A stretch of 64,000 nucleotides of DNA, taken from Calendula officinalis (taxonomy: Eukaryota; Streptophyta; Magnoliopsida; Asterales; Asteraceae). Position numbers and translations under genes: made by a program. Positions 1-12,485 of the stretch are shown one piece after another (position 1 is the stretch's first letter; every line of letters starts with the position of its first letter). The stretch spans positions 14,513,813 through 14,577,812 of the forward strand of contig OY970828.1 of NCBI GenBank assembly GCA_963853835.1. The letters are read 5' to 3'. The notes under the pieces are model-generated. The model ran no database searches. It saw only the letters and a program-made list of their open reading frames with translations, and was not told the origin of the DNA.

Positions 1-761
1 GTGTTAATACTAGACATTTAGTAGTTAAGTGCAACAATAATAAACTAGTTAAACTATAAGGGTTTAAAGTGTAAGAGATAAGTTTAATTAAGAGATTAAT
101 CTTAATTAAACTTGGAGGACTTAAATGAAACTTATTCTATTATAAATAGAAGGCTTAAGGTTTCATTTAAACCCAATCATAATATTTCCTTACACCTAGA
201 TTTCGAAACCCTAGCCTCCTCCTCCCTTGGTTTCGGCCGAACACTCCCAAGAACACCAAGTTTGGTGTTCTTCGTTCTTCGTTCTTCGTGTTCTTCGTGT
301 TCTTCGTGTTCTTCAAGTTTTGAAGAACAAGTTTATTGCTTAGATCAACTAGAAGATCGCTCGATTTGTTCATCATCAGTGGATCAATGTTAAGCAAACA
401 ACAAGGTATGTTTTTGGAAACCCTTTACTCCCTTCTTCCTCTTGGACGAATTTCGGCCAAAGAACCCTAGGGTTCTTTGGTTGATGGTCGACGAACACAC
501 ACAAGTATGTGTGTGTGTGTGTTCGAGTTCTTCGTACAAGGTTTCTTTCTTGTTAACCTAATCTAGTTTTCCAACATCCCAATCCTTTAGGATTTAAGAT
601 TATGTTTAATCCCAGTTCCGCATTTAGGGATTAAATCAGCTAGTTAGTTTTAACCGGTCAAGAACAAGTTCATGTTCTTGGTCAGTCATGGTTCGAACTC
701 GTGTACTAGGTGGTCGATCCAAGTGGTCTATCAGTCGCATGGTGCGTAGTAAATCGCTACA
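1..761 (+). repeat. 5' LTR (3' two-thirds only) of the gag-only element
   Basis: This matches 7247-7988 and ends in CTACA directly before GTGGTATCAGAGC. By comparison with the right LTR, about 410 bp of its 5' end lie before the window. It contains TATAAATA, a CTTCGTGTT microrepeat (about 265-312) and a GTGT run near 508-521. A splice-donor-like AAG|GTATGT lies at 403-410. Confidence 0.85.
141..148 (+). promoter_or_regulatory. LTR TATA box
   Basis: TATAAATA sits in the LTR and is conserved in the right LTR at 7387-7394. Its position fits a U3 promoter with transcription starting about 30 bp downstream. Confidence 0.6.
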
Positions 762-1580
762 GTGGTATCAGAGCGTTGGTTTAGAAATCTAGACTAGATT
801 AACAAAGGTTGTTTGTTTAATTTTAATTTACAAGTTTTTTTTGTTTCAAGTTCTTCTTCTTTCTTCTTCATAATTTTTGAAAAATAAGGGAAGAAACCCT
901 AAGACCAAGAACATTAAACTAGTTTAAGTTTAATTGGTCAAGAAGGTTTCTAGAAAACCCTAGCAAATTTTCGAAACCCTAGAAAGAACCCTAGGATCAA
1001 GTATGTTAAACAAGATATGTTTAATTGATCAAAAGGATTCTTTCCATAAACCCTATAATTTTCGTGACCTAGAAAGAACCCTAGGATCAAGTATATTAAA
1101 CAAGATATGTTTAATTGATCAAAAGGATTCTTTCCTAAAAGCCTTAGGATTTTCGTAAATCTAAAGGAAACTTGGACACCAAGTATGTTAAACTAGCCTA
1201 GTTTAATTGGTGGAAAAGTTTCTTAGTGTTAAGATTTTCGAAAACCCTAAAGAACCCTAGAACATTAGACTAGTTTAAGTTTAATAGTTTAAAAGTATTA
1301 ATTAGGATAATAATCTAAAACCTATTTAATTAGACAAGTTTATGTCTAATAGGTTTAATTATTATTTTGATAGATTTATTAAAGCTAGTTCTTTAAACCT
1401 AGTAATTTAGACAAAGTTTATTGTCTATAAGGTTTAAATTAAAGAGTTTTAAATAAATTTATTAAAAGTTATAATCTATCTTAGAATTTAAACAAAGTTT
1501 ATTGTTTAAAAGGATTGATTAGAATTAGTCTTTTAATTAAAAATAATGTCTTTGATCAAGAAAGTCAAAACCCTAGTTTT
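655..1580 (+). repeat. Series of short imperfect inverted repeats in LTR end and leader
   Basis: Many small hairpin-forming units recur here, for example CAAGAAC-AAGTTCAT-GTTCTTG (660-685), TTAAAC-AAGATAT-GTTTAA (about 1010 and 1095), TTAGACAAGTTTATGTCTAA (about 1327) and TTTAAACAAAGTTTATTGTTTAAA (about 1488). Two units near 990 and 1077 are direct repeats of about 60 bp. The spacer is often AAGTTTAT or similar. Confidence 0.6.
763..774 (+). other. Primer binding site (initiator tRNA-Met)
   Basis: TGGTATCAGAGC lies one base after the end of the 5' LTR. This is the standard Copia primer site complementary to the 3' end of tRNA-iMet. Confidence 0.9.
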
Positions 1581-2059
1581 GATTGATCAAAAGCAAGATT
1601 AGGGTTCATCTAATTAATTTAGGGAATTGATAAAGAAGATGTTAATTTTTAAGTTCTAAAATTAACAAGGTGTATTTAATCATTTATATATATGTATTTA
1701 AATTTTTCGGAATTTTTGTAATTAAATAAAATTGAATTTTAAAAGATATAATAACTTTATACACATTTTAATTAGTTCAAGTTAAAATGTACATGTATAA
1801 ACTAGATGTAATATTTTTATTAGAATGTTACAAGTTCATTATAAAATATACATATATATACGAATACATATACATTAAATACAAGTTAAAATGGAACAAT
1901 TAAAAAGGGTAATGTTATTTTGATCTTTAATAGTAATATTATAAGTAGTTATTGTATAAGTTATAATATAATTAAAACTAAAAATTACAAAGTTATGATT
2001 TCATTATAACTAGAAATTATACAAGTTGAAATTATATGATTAACTAGAAATATACAAAG

Positions 2060-2182
<123 letters not shown>

Positions 2183-3402
2183 AAAGTTATAAATTATTAT
2201 AACTAGATAATTATACAAGTATAACATAAGTATTTTACAAGTTATGTAATATACTAGACTAATGATCAAGTATGAATAACAAGAACCTATATTTAACTAG
2301 TTCAAGTTAAATATAAGAAAGGTTTAAACAAACTAAGAGTTATTATATAATAGGTTTATTAGTTTCACCAAGTATAAACCGGTGATTGTGTTAGCTTAAG
2401 TTTCATCATAGTTGTTGAAGCTAGTGGGAGCTACACAAGAAAATCACAAAGTTTGTAAGTGTGTCGTTAAGGCATAAGTTATGGTTGAAATTAATAAGTA
2501 AGAAATAAATGTTTAATTTCATTATTAGACATATGGAAAACTAGATGTGTTAAACTAGGTTTATGTTTCAAGTTCATGAATCATAAAAGTTTTAAAAGTT
2601 TAACATAAGTTTATAAGTTTTTCAAGTAATATAAAACAAGTAAGTTTTATTAGAAATAAGGTTTATCACATAACCTAGTAAACACGTTTTGTACACCTCG
2701 TTTTAGGTATACATATAAAATCGTATGAATTCTTGAAACTACAAGTTTTAAAGAATAGTTCTTATGTTTAAAGAAGGTGTCTTGGAGAACCATTCAATTC
2801 ACAAGTCACACATTTTTAAACAAGGATTAAGATTGGAATAAAAGTTTAAGTTTAGTTTTAAAGACTTAAACAAACCCAAGAAAATCTTAGATCGAAGTAC
2901 TATCCACCTAATGAAACACCTCACTTGTTAAACGATATTCATATTGTAAGGATAAAGAACCTTAGATATGGATTCAAATCATTGCGAGTGTTAGGGTGCG
3001 TAAGGTTCTGTGATAATCGGGAGTCCCGGCGCAGAGCATCGCACTGTCTTAGATGGTCTGATCTACTTTGGTGATAATCGGGAGTCCTGGCCCAAAAAGT
3101 ACTTGAGTACAATAAACATACTAGACTTTATTACTAACTTAGAAATGTACAATTAGATTGTACAAAGTTGTAATAAGTTATAAGTCTAAAGATTCTACGA
3201 CCCCTAGGAATCGTGTCAAGTCTTGATACGATCGGTAAGGAAGTTACCTACCAGAAATAGCATGTCTCGTCGGGAAGTGCCCAAACCTTGCGGCGAGAAT
3301 GTGATATATGGATCCTAGGCCTAAAATATTAATTATGGGTTTATAATATATTTTAGAGAATGTTTATTGATGATTACTAATTAAACTGGGTTTGATTTGT
3401 AG

Positions 3403-4320
3403 ATGGCAGCAACAAATGTGATTGCGACAACAAGTACCAACAATCTCTCACTTCGCTCAATCCTCGAAAAAGACAAGTTGACTGGGTCAAACTTTCTCAA
3501 CTGGGAGCGCAATCTTCGTATTGTGCTCAGGCATGAGAGAAAGTGGTATGTCTTGGAGAGAGCAGTACCGAACACCCTTGCTGTTAATGCCAGAGCTGAA
3601 ACAAGGCAAGCTTATGATAAGCATGTCAGTGATGCACTTGATGTGAGCTGTTTAATGCTAGCCACCATGAGTCCTGAGTTACAAGCGGGACTTATGGATG
3701 TGCCTGCATTTGAGATGATCCAGCAACTTAGGGATTCATTTCAAGAGCAAGCTCGCACTGAGAGGTTTGACATCAATCGAGCCTTCAACTCTTGCAAGAT
3801 GGTTAAAGGAACGCCGGTGAGTGCCCACGTCATGAAAATGAAGGGACACATGGATCACCTCGCTAGACTTGGTCACCCCATACCGTTGCAAATGGCTACA
3901 GATACTATACTCAACTCGTTGTTTGATGACTACAAGTCTTTTGTGGTCAACTACAACATGCATAATATGGAGAAATCCATTACTGAGCTACATTCCATGC
4001 TCAAGACAGCTGAGTTGAGTTTGGGGACCAAATCTAAGGACGTTCTCTTGATCGGTAACGGCGGTAGCGGTGGGAAGAAGAGAAAAGGGCATGGTGGTAA
4101 AGGAAAGGGTAAAACCTATCCTAACCAAGGAGTGCCAAATGGTAAAGGTGTCAAACAAAAGGTCAAGAAGGTTAAGCCTAACACTGCGAGGACCGAGAAC
4201 CGGTGCTTCAAGTGTGGTGAGGTTGGGCATTGGAAAAGAAATTTTCCAAAGGGTGCAAGTGGTAGTGGAGGAAATGAAAGTTCCTCAGGTAACACAACCA
4301 CACTTCTTAAATCACTTTAA
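3403..4320 (+). CDS. Copia-type Gag polyprotein of non-autonomous element
   Basis: This 305-residue ORF has a true ATG at 3403. Residues 15-45 hold the Copia gag N-terminal pattern (L-x-G-x-NFLNWERNLRIVL), followed by the Retrotran_gag_2/UBN2-type helical region to about residue 205. A basic Gly/Lys-rich linker follows, then a zinc knuckle at about residue 268 reading CFKCGEVGHWKRNF. The fourth zinc ligand, normally Cys, is Phe, so this CCHC finger is damaged. Gag would form the virus-like particle that packages the RNA. No pol follows: the ORF stops at 4320 and no RT motif appears before the 3' LTR. The 5' leader is unusually long (2.6 kb). The family is certain; activity of this copy is doubtful because of the broken knuckle. 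Confidence 0.85.
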   Translation: MAATNVIATTSTNNLSLRSILEKDKLTGSNFLNWERNLRIVLRHERKWYVLERAVPNTLAVNARAETRQAYDKHVSDALDVSCLMLATMSPELQAGLMDVPAFEMIQQLRDSFQEQARTERFDINRAFNSCKMVKGTPVSAHVMKMKGHMDHLARLGHPIPLQMATDTILNSLFDDYKSFVVNYNMHNMEKSITELHSMLKTAELSLGTKSKDVLLIGNGGSGGKKRKGHGGKGKGKTYPNQGVPNGKGVKQKVKKVKPNTARTENRCFKCGEVGHWKRNFPKGASGSGGNESSSGNTTTLLKSL

Positions 4321-6826
4321 GATACTTGTAAAGTACATTACGAGTAATCTAACTTTTGCAATCGTTTATTGCAAGAGGAGATGGAAAGTGATAGTGACCG
4401 GCATGAGATGGTGATGATCCCACGAGCACCAAGTTTTTTATAATTCAGTATTTTGTGGATTCATTTCAAACAATTTTAGTTTATTGTTTTTGGATAATTT
4501 TATTTTGTTAAAACAAGTTTTATTTTTGGTTTTAATTAAATCTCAAATCCATGTTTGAATTATATTGTGTGCATGTGTGATAATTACACTAGTCAAGGTT
4601 TATGACTAGATTGTAAGTCAAGTTTTGATTTACTTATAATTCATGTTTATTTGTTTGATTGTTGTATAAATAATGTCTTGATAGCTCAAGGTATTTAAAT
4701 GCTAGTAATTAGAAAGTTTTTCTAATGAAAGTGTTTAAGAGTTTTATGGAAGCATAAGGTTCAAAGGTTATTGAACTTAGTTAAAACATCTTAAGTAATA
4801 GTCATTACTTATGATAGAAAGTTTTAAAGTATTAGTATTAATATAGTATGATTATATAGGATATAATCAAGATAGACTCTAAAGAGTATTATTACAAGTC
4901 TTTCATACTTGTAGTAAAGGATTTAATGAAGTCATAATTCCCTAATAGGAATAATTGGATATTCGCATAATCCAAGTAAAATGACTTAGACATTAAACGA
5001 CTCTTAAAAGGGACAAACTATATTAAAGTATTTAAGAATTAAAAGGTATTATTGCAAGTCTTTTATACTTGTAATAAATACAATATTTAATCAAGTCATA
5101 ATTCCCTAATAGGAATAATGGATATTTGACAAATCCAAGTAGTGACTTTGGCATTAAATAAGATTCTTAAAAGAGTACTAATGTATTTAAGAATTGATAG
5201 TATCATTTCAAGTGTTTTATACTTGTTAGATATAGTAATCAATAAAGATCATGATTCTCTAAACAGGAATGTTGGATATTCACAAATCCAAAGGGTGATC
5301 TTGATTATTGATAGAATTCTTAAAAGAGTGAACAACAAGTAATTGACTAGGTCAAAGTAGTAGTTTAAGAGATGCTTAAATTCCATAAAAGTAAGTGGGA
5401 GCTAAGACTAACGTAATTCATTAAAGATGTTAGTGAATTCAGTAAGTTAGTAAATGCATTAACAACAAGGTTTTACCATGTCGTTAGCCAAAGAGTTAAG
5501 AGAAATAATAAATGATCGTTGATTAGATTATTGCAAACCTAATAGCGTGATCACAAGTCTTGTGATTAATTATTGCATATCTAATAGGTTGTTAACACTT
5601 CAGCGGATAACACAATCATTTAAGGAAATTTCTTTAACTAGTAAGAATATCTACAAATCAAGTAACTAAAAAGAGGCTTTAGTTACAAGAATAGTTTTAT
5701 AAATTCATGAAACTAAGGAGTTAATTTCCAATCCTCCTATGTTTACCGAATTGCATAAAAGGCAAGACTAGAATATGTTCTAGATTGTTGCAAGAACAAT
5801 ATCTAGCAAAGACAAAAGTAATAGTATTCCTAAATACTCGTCTTATGTCTTTAGTTTAATAGAAATGATTGTTTTAGTGATAAAGTTACAATTAAGGTTG
5901 TAAGAATCATTAAGTAATCAACACAAACGAAAGGAATAAGTAATGATCCAGTAATAATTCAGTATCTATGTCCAGTGAGGAATAATACTTGAGTTAGTAT
6001 CATTCTCATTCAGACTTTGTATGTTTTACAAGATCCATGAATAAAAGTCTATTTATTCAAGAAGAAACAAAATCCGTGACTACTCGTCTTGGTGGGAACC
6101 TCGATGGGACGTTAACGTCATCGCGGTATTTGGTGGTAGATTCGAAGTTCTTCGAAGATCGCTACACAAGTTTTGTGTAAACCAAATATCGGTGATATTC
6201 TGTTGGAGGCTCAACGAATATTGGATTGACCACCGTGACAATATTTCGTGGTTGAAAAGTTCAAAAGTATTGTTCACTAGGATTGTCCTTAAGCCTGAGG
6301 TATTTGGTTTAGGATACAATGACTAATGTGCTTTGGTTCAACTTAGACAATACTGAAATACGTTTGTCATACGAGGCGATACTGGGCATAAAGGAAGTTG
6401 TATTTTAAATCGAAATATACAAGATGGTAATTGCACCTCCTTTTTTAGGAGAGATATTTATAGTTCCTTTGACGTGATGAGATAACTGGAAAGTGCATGG
6501 CCATGCCCAAACGAACTGATTTGTTCTTTGTCGTTTATCACAACAGTTTGAATCAAGAAGTCATGAAATGATTTCGAATACAGGAGTTGATAATTTCTAC
6601 CATGCTCGTATTTGTTGTCACAAATATCGTGCTGCAAGGGATGAGCCTAACATAGTTTGCCCAAGAAGTAGAGACATAGTGTTCTTTACTAGGAGACGCT
6701 ATTAAAGAGTTTTTCATAAACCATACCTGGGTTACGCAAGCTGTTTTTATGGGGTTGGTTACCTACATGCCCATCTAGAAGGCCACTGTAGCTCGTATCA
6801 TTAAGACAAAGGTTACAGACTTGCAC
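4321..6826 (+). other. Non-coding 3' internal region of gag-only element
   Basis: There is no convincing coding sequence. The first 800 bp are AT-rich and contain diverged direct repeats of about 180 bp (about 4865-4985, 5045-5150 and 5205-5300), each with a 'cttgtaataaa...tcataattccctaataggaat...ggatattc' pattern. Bases 6060-6850 are more GC-balanced and may be captured or relic sequence of unknown origin. Confidence 0.5.
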
Positions 6827-6835
6827 AAGTGGGAG
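6827..6835 (+). other. Polypurine tract
   Basis: AAGTGGGAG lies immediately before TCTGAAGGAATTATGTGC, the usual Copia arrangement of plus-strand primer followed by LTR start. It sets the 3' LTR start near 6838. Confidence 0.6.
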
Positions 6836-6837
6836 TC

Positions 6838-7988
6838 TGAAGGAATTATGTGCACAGTCAGTCAACCTATGATGATACATCCATGCCTATGAAACACTTA
6901 AGGGTCACACCGGTGAGTGCATGTAATACGAGCAAGATAAGCAATGATACTATGAAGAGTAATGATTCATAATAGTCATTATGAATCAGTTAAGTATTAA
7001 GTTAAGTTTAACTTATTACTAGATTAGTTTAACTAACTAATTAATACAAGTAGTTGTACATTTACTAGTTGGGTAAATATACAATGTGTTAATTATAGAT
7101 TATCCATGATATGATTTAAAGCTATTAAATCATATAGTAATTGGATAATATTGTTGTATAAATCATATAAAGGTTATTATATAATTAACTATTAGAAGTA
7201 TAAACACAAGTATATAATTCGTGTATATGGGTACCGAATTATTAGTGTGTTAATACTATACATTTAGTAGTTAAGTGCAACAATAATAAACTAGTTAAAC
7301 TATAAGGGTTTAAAGTGTAAGAGATAAGTTTAATTAAGAGATTAATCTTAATTAAACTAGGAGGACTTAAATGAAACTTATTCTAATATAAATAGAAGGC
7401 TTAAGGTTTCATTTAAACCCAATCATAATATTCCCTTACACCTAGATTTCGAAACCCTAGCCTCCTCCTCCCTTGGTTTCGGCCGAACACTCCCAAGAAC
7501 ACCAAGTTTGGTGTTCTTCGTTCTTCGTGTTCTTCGTGTTCTTCAAGTTTTGAATAACAAGTTTATTGCTTAGATCAACTAGAAGATCGCTCGATTTGTT
7601 CATCATCAGTGGATCAATCTTAAGCAAAAAACAAGGTATGTTTTGGGAAACCCTTTACTCCCTTCTTCCTCTTGGACGAATTTCGGCCAAAGAACCCTAG
7701 GGTTCTTTGGTTGATGGTCGACGAACACACACAAGTATGTGTGTGTGTTCGAGTTCTTCGTACAAGGTTTAATTCTTGTTAACCTAATCTAGTTTTCCAA
7801 CATCCCAATCCTTTAGGATTTAAGGATTAGGTTTAATCCCACTTCCGCATTTAGGGATTAAATCAGCTAGTTAGTTTTAACCGGTCAAGAACAAGTTTAT
7901 GTTCTTGGTCAGTCATGGTTCGAACTCGTGTACTAGGTGGTCGATCCAAGTGGTCGATCAGTCGCATGGTGCGTAGTAAATCCCTACA
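6838..7988 (+). repeat. 3' LTR of the gag-only element
   Basis: Bases 7247-7988 repeat bases 1-761. The start near 6838 (TGAAGGAATTATG) is inferred from the polypurine tract, giving an LTR of about 1.15 kb that ends in CTACA. A TATA box lies at 7387-7394 and the same donor-like AAGGTATG near 7633. Confidence 0.75.
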
Positions 7989-9973
7989 ATATACACTCCC
8001 GGAGATGTCTTGGATAAACCAAGTAATGATCTAACATTTGTTGGGAGGATGAGTGTCAGCCAATAGTACTATCTGCATATCCATGGTCTAGATCCACTAG
8101 TTAATGATTGCTGGCAAACCTTAGTCCGGTATAATAATTGTTTGTCATGCCAACGCGATAATGAAAATGTAAATGTTGTACAGTCATAGTAAAACAGTAG
8201 CAGTTGTGTTTATGTTTTCCACCCCAAAGTTTATAAAACAGTAAAAGAGTAAAAGGGGTCTGTGGACTCACCTGGCAAAGCTTAGCGACACAGAACTTAG
8301 GACAGAGGAATCCTTTGGAGACTCCTAGCTTCCTAAATGATTTAACTAATGATTAGACTAAGCTAACACAGGCGATTCTATATACGATATAAGTTAAATG
8401 ATATGCATTTCATGTTATGTTTTATGTTTTGTGACATCGAATGAATTTGGGTTATTGGACCTTAATAGGTCGAAATGAAATGAAATGAGATGGACTTCGA
8501 AATAAAATGAAATGAAATGAAATGGGCTTGGGTTAGGCTTATTGGGCCTAGATTGGGCCTAATGGGCTTAATGGGCTACTAGGTTGGGCCACTTGGGCCT
8601 CTTATTTGGCTTAGGTCTAATCAGATTGGGCCATAGATTGGGCTTGGCCCAATTGGGTTCGGTTTGGTTATGGATGGGCCAAAGGTTTGGGCATTGGTCC
8701 AAATGGGCTTGGATACTAATGGGCCAACTAAAGTTTAGGCCCGATGGACTACAGTAGATCGATATGGGCCAAGTACGGGCCTTGGCCCGATTGGGTATTC
8801 GGGTTTGGGTTGATCGGTTGGGTCAAGATCCGGCCTTGACCCGGTTTGACTTATTAGTCAATATTTGTCAAATCTAAAAGTCAACAAAAGTCAACTAGGG
8901 TTTCTAGGTTTCGGCTAGGGTTTACCCCAAGATGCTATTCGGTCAACCAAGGTCAAACATGGTCAATCTAGATCAACTAGGCTCGGTTTTTATGGAAATT
9001 CGATTAGGGTTGGCCGGCTAGGCCGAAACCCTAAGGGTTTGAGCTAGATCCGAACTAGATCACGTCTAAGGTTCGGGTTTGGTACTAGATTGATCATAGG
9101 TTCGAAACTAGGAACTAGGTCTAGGGTTTAACAAGTCTATGTGTCTAGATCTAATGAATCTGGTCACATCTAATGGAGATCTAGGGTTCGAGTATGGGTT
9201 TAGACGAATCAAGCTAACAACACACACATGTATACGGTTTTATGAGCTAACCGAGACCATATGGCCTAGGGCCATGGTCTCGGGTTCGAAACAGCAAACA
9301 ACCAAGGAAACATCAATAAAGAACAAGGGCTTTGTGTCCATACCTTGGATCGAATGAGCAAGAACACGAACGGAGATGATTGGGGTTGCTTGCGATCGGA
9401 ACGGACGAAGGGGAGTATTTGGGTTTTGATCTCGGCCGAATGGAAGAACAAAAGGGAAGAAAAGATGGTTAAGGGTTTAATTTATAGTAGGGAGATTAGG
9501 GTTTACATGATAGAGTCATACTTGAACTAGGACTTGTTTGAATCATGAAAGATAAGCTTCAAATGTTAGGGATAAGATCAAACAATTAGACTCACACCCC
9601 AAGGGGTGTTCGGCCGAGTCAAGTGGTCGAGCAAGAGAGGGTAGGGCGGCCACTTGTGTGGTCGGTCATGGTCCGATGTTGGTTTAGACGTTTGTTCAAA
9701 TCGAGTCACGTTTAAGTTAATATTGTTACGTTTATTGTTTTACGGAGAACGTTATTGTTTTAGAAATGTTTTAGCTCAAAAGTGTCACCATAAGTAAATA
9801 ATAATGTTGTGTTGACTAAAATAATCAAACACTAATGTATGGTGTAAAAATATGTATGTTTGTTGTGTGTTAGGAATGCCAAAAATAGAAATGTCTGAAA
9901 ATAGAAACTTTCTAATTAAAGAAAGTTCGAGAAATGAAATGAAGTTACATACCAGAAATATCGAGTTGTCACA
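7989..9973 (-). repeat. Chromovirus (Ty3/gypsy) LTR fragment, minus strand, interrupted by the gag-only element
   Basis: On the minus strand this begins at 9973 with TGTGACAACTCGATATTTC, the LTR start of the complete element at 36182-46989, and matches its LTR throughout. It is cut at 7989 by the insertion. Bases beyond 9973 do not match the internal 3' end of the family, so this is a 5' or solo LTR and 9974 onward is flanking DNA. It includes a dense block of TGGGCC/GGCCCA motifs (8540-8800). Small ORFs in it are not genes. Confidence 0.85.
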
Positions 9974-10170
9974 TTCCAGTTCTTTGTATAATTCCTGAAG
10001 AACATTATTTGAAATGTGGCATAATTTCAAGACAAACTTTTTAATGATTTTGAGAGAATTCTTATTTAAAGTAGATTTGTTTTCATCATCCCTTTTCAAC
10101 AGAAGATTGCTTATGTCATATGTGAACGAAACGACATCAGTTCTAAAAAGTTTGTAGCAATTCCAGAATA
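9974..10170 (-). pseudogene. Possible host exon truncated by the gypsy LTR
   Basis: The minus strand is open for about 65 codons here and ends exactly at the LTR start. The translation looks like natural soluble protein, with charged helical stretches such as KRDDENKSTLNK and KFVLKLCHISNNVLQELYKE, rather than repeat-derived sequence. I do not recognise the family. A stop lies just upstream near 10171 and I see no clean acceptor, so it may be an old, partly decayed exon. The rest of the gene, if any, would lie beyond the left edge of the window. Confidence 0.25.
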
Positions 10171-10686
10171 TGAGGAATAATTATGAACAACTATTAGAAG
10201 TTAATTAAGAAACTTGTAACTGGCCAGCTAACTGGTTGCTGCACTAGATAGTTATTTGTGCCAGTATATTCTTTGTGTAAATTTCATTTTTGTTTCATGG
10301 ATCTGTCCCTTTGACCCCGCTAGAGACGCGACCATCTTGACCCTTGGATTTTCATTCTTTCACCTTATAAATCGTATCGACAGCATCTTAAACTCATACA
10401 AATGTGCATACACCTCTTAATTTGTATATAGAACTACTCACGAAATCCATGATGAAATCGATGATGAAATTCATGACATATATATTTTTTCCAATTATAC
10501 TAAATTTGAATAAGTGAAACTAGAATCATCAAACAAATGTATCTAGTCTTAGAGGGTCAGGTATATATGGTGGCTCAAGCCAAAATGTCAAATCAACGCC
10601 ACCTCATTAGCGTCACATCATTATTTCACATTTCATATTCAAAACCTCAAATATCCCCTGTACCATAACTAACCAATAATATTCTT
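10171..10686. other. Intergenic, no feature seen
   Basis: AT-rich sequence with no credible ORF, repeat boundary or RNA gene by eye. Confidence 0.6.
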
Positions 10687-10691
10687 TTGTG

Positions 10692-11459
10692 TGTTGGGTT
10701 TCGTACACATTTACCGTCACTATGTTCGTCGCGGAATTACGAACAATTAATACGATAAACTACGAAGCTTAAGGATCGCTTATGTCTACGAGTCTAAGGC
10801 AACTAGTAATAAATAAATACTTACATTAGCGGTGCTCGGTGATGCAAATCCTTGCGAACGAGTACGAGCCAGAACTTGACAACGAACTTAGGATTCAAGA
10901 AAGAACCCCTCTACTTGATCACACTCGAGGTTGACAACGAATGAGACAATACACCACGATGTAGTGCAAAGTACCCTCGAGAAAACCCAAACGAAAACAC
11001 CACCGAAAGCTATTTCGGCGGCGGTCCGGCGGCGGCGGCGTTAAGGCGGCCGGAGGTGGCTTCGGTCAGCGGTCGACGAACGAAGGGGAGGGGGCGGACG
11101 AAGGGTGTGGGGTTCTCAAGTATTGAGATTGATATATTTAGGTTAAGACCCCTAACACCCCTTATATAGGTTTTGGAAAACCTTTGTTTCCTTATTTGAG
11201 TTGGACTCAAATTAACCTAAGCCCGTCTCATTTAATTAAACCATTAATTAAACTGAGCCCGTTATGGAATAACAAGTTAATTACCCATTAACTTATTCCG
11301 GTCCACCAAGCCCGTCACGCACTGATTATACAATTAATCAATGCCCGGTTCGTTTATTCTCGTGTTCGGTTGTGCCCCAAGAGCAACCCTAGTAGGACTT
11401 TAATTTACGTTGACCAAGTCAAACCGTTTATTTGATGACGTTGGACACCATTTCCAACA
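10692..11459 (-). repeat. Solo LTR with perfect target-site duplication
   Basis: The 768-bp segment begins TGTTGGG and ends CCAACA, as LTRs do. It is flanked on both sides by the same five bases, TTGTG (10687-10691 and 11460-11464). No internal region is present, so this is a solo LTR left by LTR-LTR recombination. Read on the minus strand it has CCTATATAAGGGG (about 11155-11167), then a GC-rich leader with a GCC-repeat (about 11015-11045), and ends in a U5-like AATTCCGCGACG tract. The minus orientation is therefore favoured. Confidence 0.85.
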
Positions 11460-11464
11460 TTGTG

Positions 11465-12042
11465 ACCCACCAAAATATCTTTAACTCACAAAATACCCTT
11501 AAAATAAACTTTCTCTCTCATTTCCCCTCGTTACAAAACCCACGAAGACTTTCACTAACACCACATGGGGTGTGGTGACTAATGAGTGTGAGCCTATGTG
11601 ACATCTAACATTCTCTTTCATGGTTACCACACCCAAGACTCTAATATTAATACGCCAAATCAAGGCAACTTTTTCATTTCGATGGCTACATAAATTCAGC
11701 AAAGCAACAACGGAAGGAATATAATTAATGGGCCGGGTTTCTTTAAAAATGCATACTACAAGTCTACAACTGTTAGTAGCGAGGAGAGGATTGGGGCTAA
11801 CACCGAAAGTGGCCTTGATAAAAATGGAACATGTGTGACCACTAAAGATGAGCATCTATGTGGGGGTTAAAAACATTTTCATTCTCTAGTAAATGTTTGC
11901 AAAGGGGTAAAGCGCCAACTAAGGTAACCTTTAAGAATATGATACGCATAAATGTGGACATGAGAATATTTCGTGGTCCTAAAAGCTTGTTTTCATTTAG
12001 CCATGATTTCCTGTTTTCGAGAGTAACTACTAGAGGTGCTGC
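11465..12042. other. Intergenic, weak ORFs only
   Basis: Two overlapping weak ORFs (11499-11855 minus, 11858-12109 plus) have no recognisable domain. This may be the decayed 3' part of whatever gene the minus-strand promoter-like segment at 12183-12456 once served. Confidence 0.4.
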
Positions 12043-12183
12043 TCAATCTTTGGTACCAACGATCAAGAGTCGAGAGTGTTCGTTGCTGGTAGAGATTGTG
12101 GAGGAATAAATCTTCACGAGCGTGTACTGCGATTGTACTCTCAGGGTTTGCAGGAGAAGAGTCCCGAATGATTCGATCCCCAT
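12043..12183 (-). CDS. Small hypothetical ORF behind a duplicated promoter-like segment
   Basis: A 46-codon minus-strand ORF starts at an ATG (12183) 75 bp downstream of TATAAATA (12258-12265). The protein begins MGIESFGTLLLQTLRVQ and has no domain I recognise. The arrangement is promoter-like, but such a short ORF can arise by chance. It may be the first exon of a degraded gene. Confidence 0.2.
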   Translation of the reverse strand: MGIESFGTLLLQTLRVQSQYTLVKIYSSTISTSNEHSRLLIVGTKD

Positions 12184-12456
12184 AGGAGAGATTAGATACC
12201 TTTCAAAATGATAATTGCATTCAAATGAGGGAAAGGTTAAAATTAACAACTATTCCCTATTTATACCACCACCACTAAGTAAGTTTAAACTAAATATTAC
12301 TCCCTCTATCCCAATTTTATTATTCATCATTTCTTTTTTATTTGTCCCAAAATTAGTGTCAATTTTAACATTCCCAACAACCAAAAATAGTTATGTGATG
12401 AAGATAAATTGTTAATGGTTAGACAGTGTAATAAATGCATCTTTCTTAAACTATGG
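12183..12456 (-). repeat. Left arm of a 6.2-kb-spaced inverted repeat (TATA-containing)
   Basis: This is the reverse complement of 18694-18967 with only a handful of mismatches over about 274 bp. It holds a TATA box (plus-strand TATTTATA, 12258-12265) and the end of a Stowaway-like MITE (CTCCCTCTATCCC starting at 12300). It lies left of the PPR gene and points away from it. Confidence 0.85.
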
Positions 12457-12485
12457 TTAGACAGTGTAATAAATGCATCTTTCCT
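12417..12485 (+). repeat. 38-bp tandem duplication
   Basis: The unit beginning GGTTAGACAGTGTAATAAAT is repeated at 12417 and 12455. The second copy ends near 12485. Confidence 0.85.

Noticed and set aside
112..393. Ser/Cys-rich ORF
   Set aside because: It starts at a non-ATG codon and is made from a TTCTTCGTG microrepeat in an LTR.
9785..10099. 104-codon minus ORF as one gene
   Set aside because: It crosses the boundary between an LTR and flanking DNA. Only the part beyond 9974 may be coding. A similar chimeric ORF at 34940-35224 is also LTR plus pol end.
11499..11855. 118-codon minus ORF
   Set aside because: No recognisable domain, and composition like intergenic DNA.
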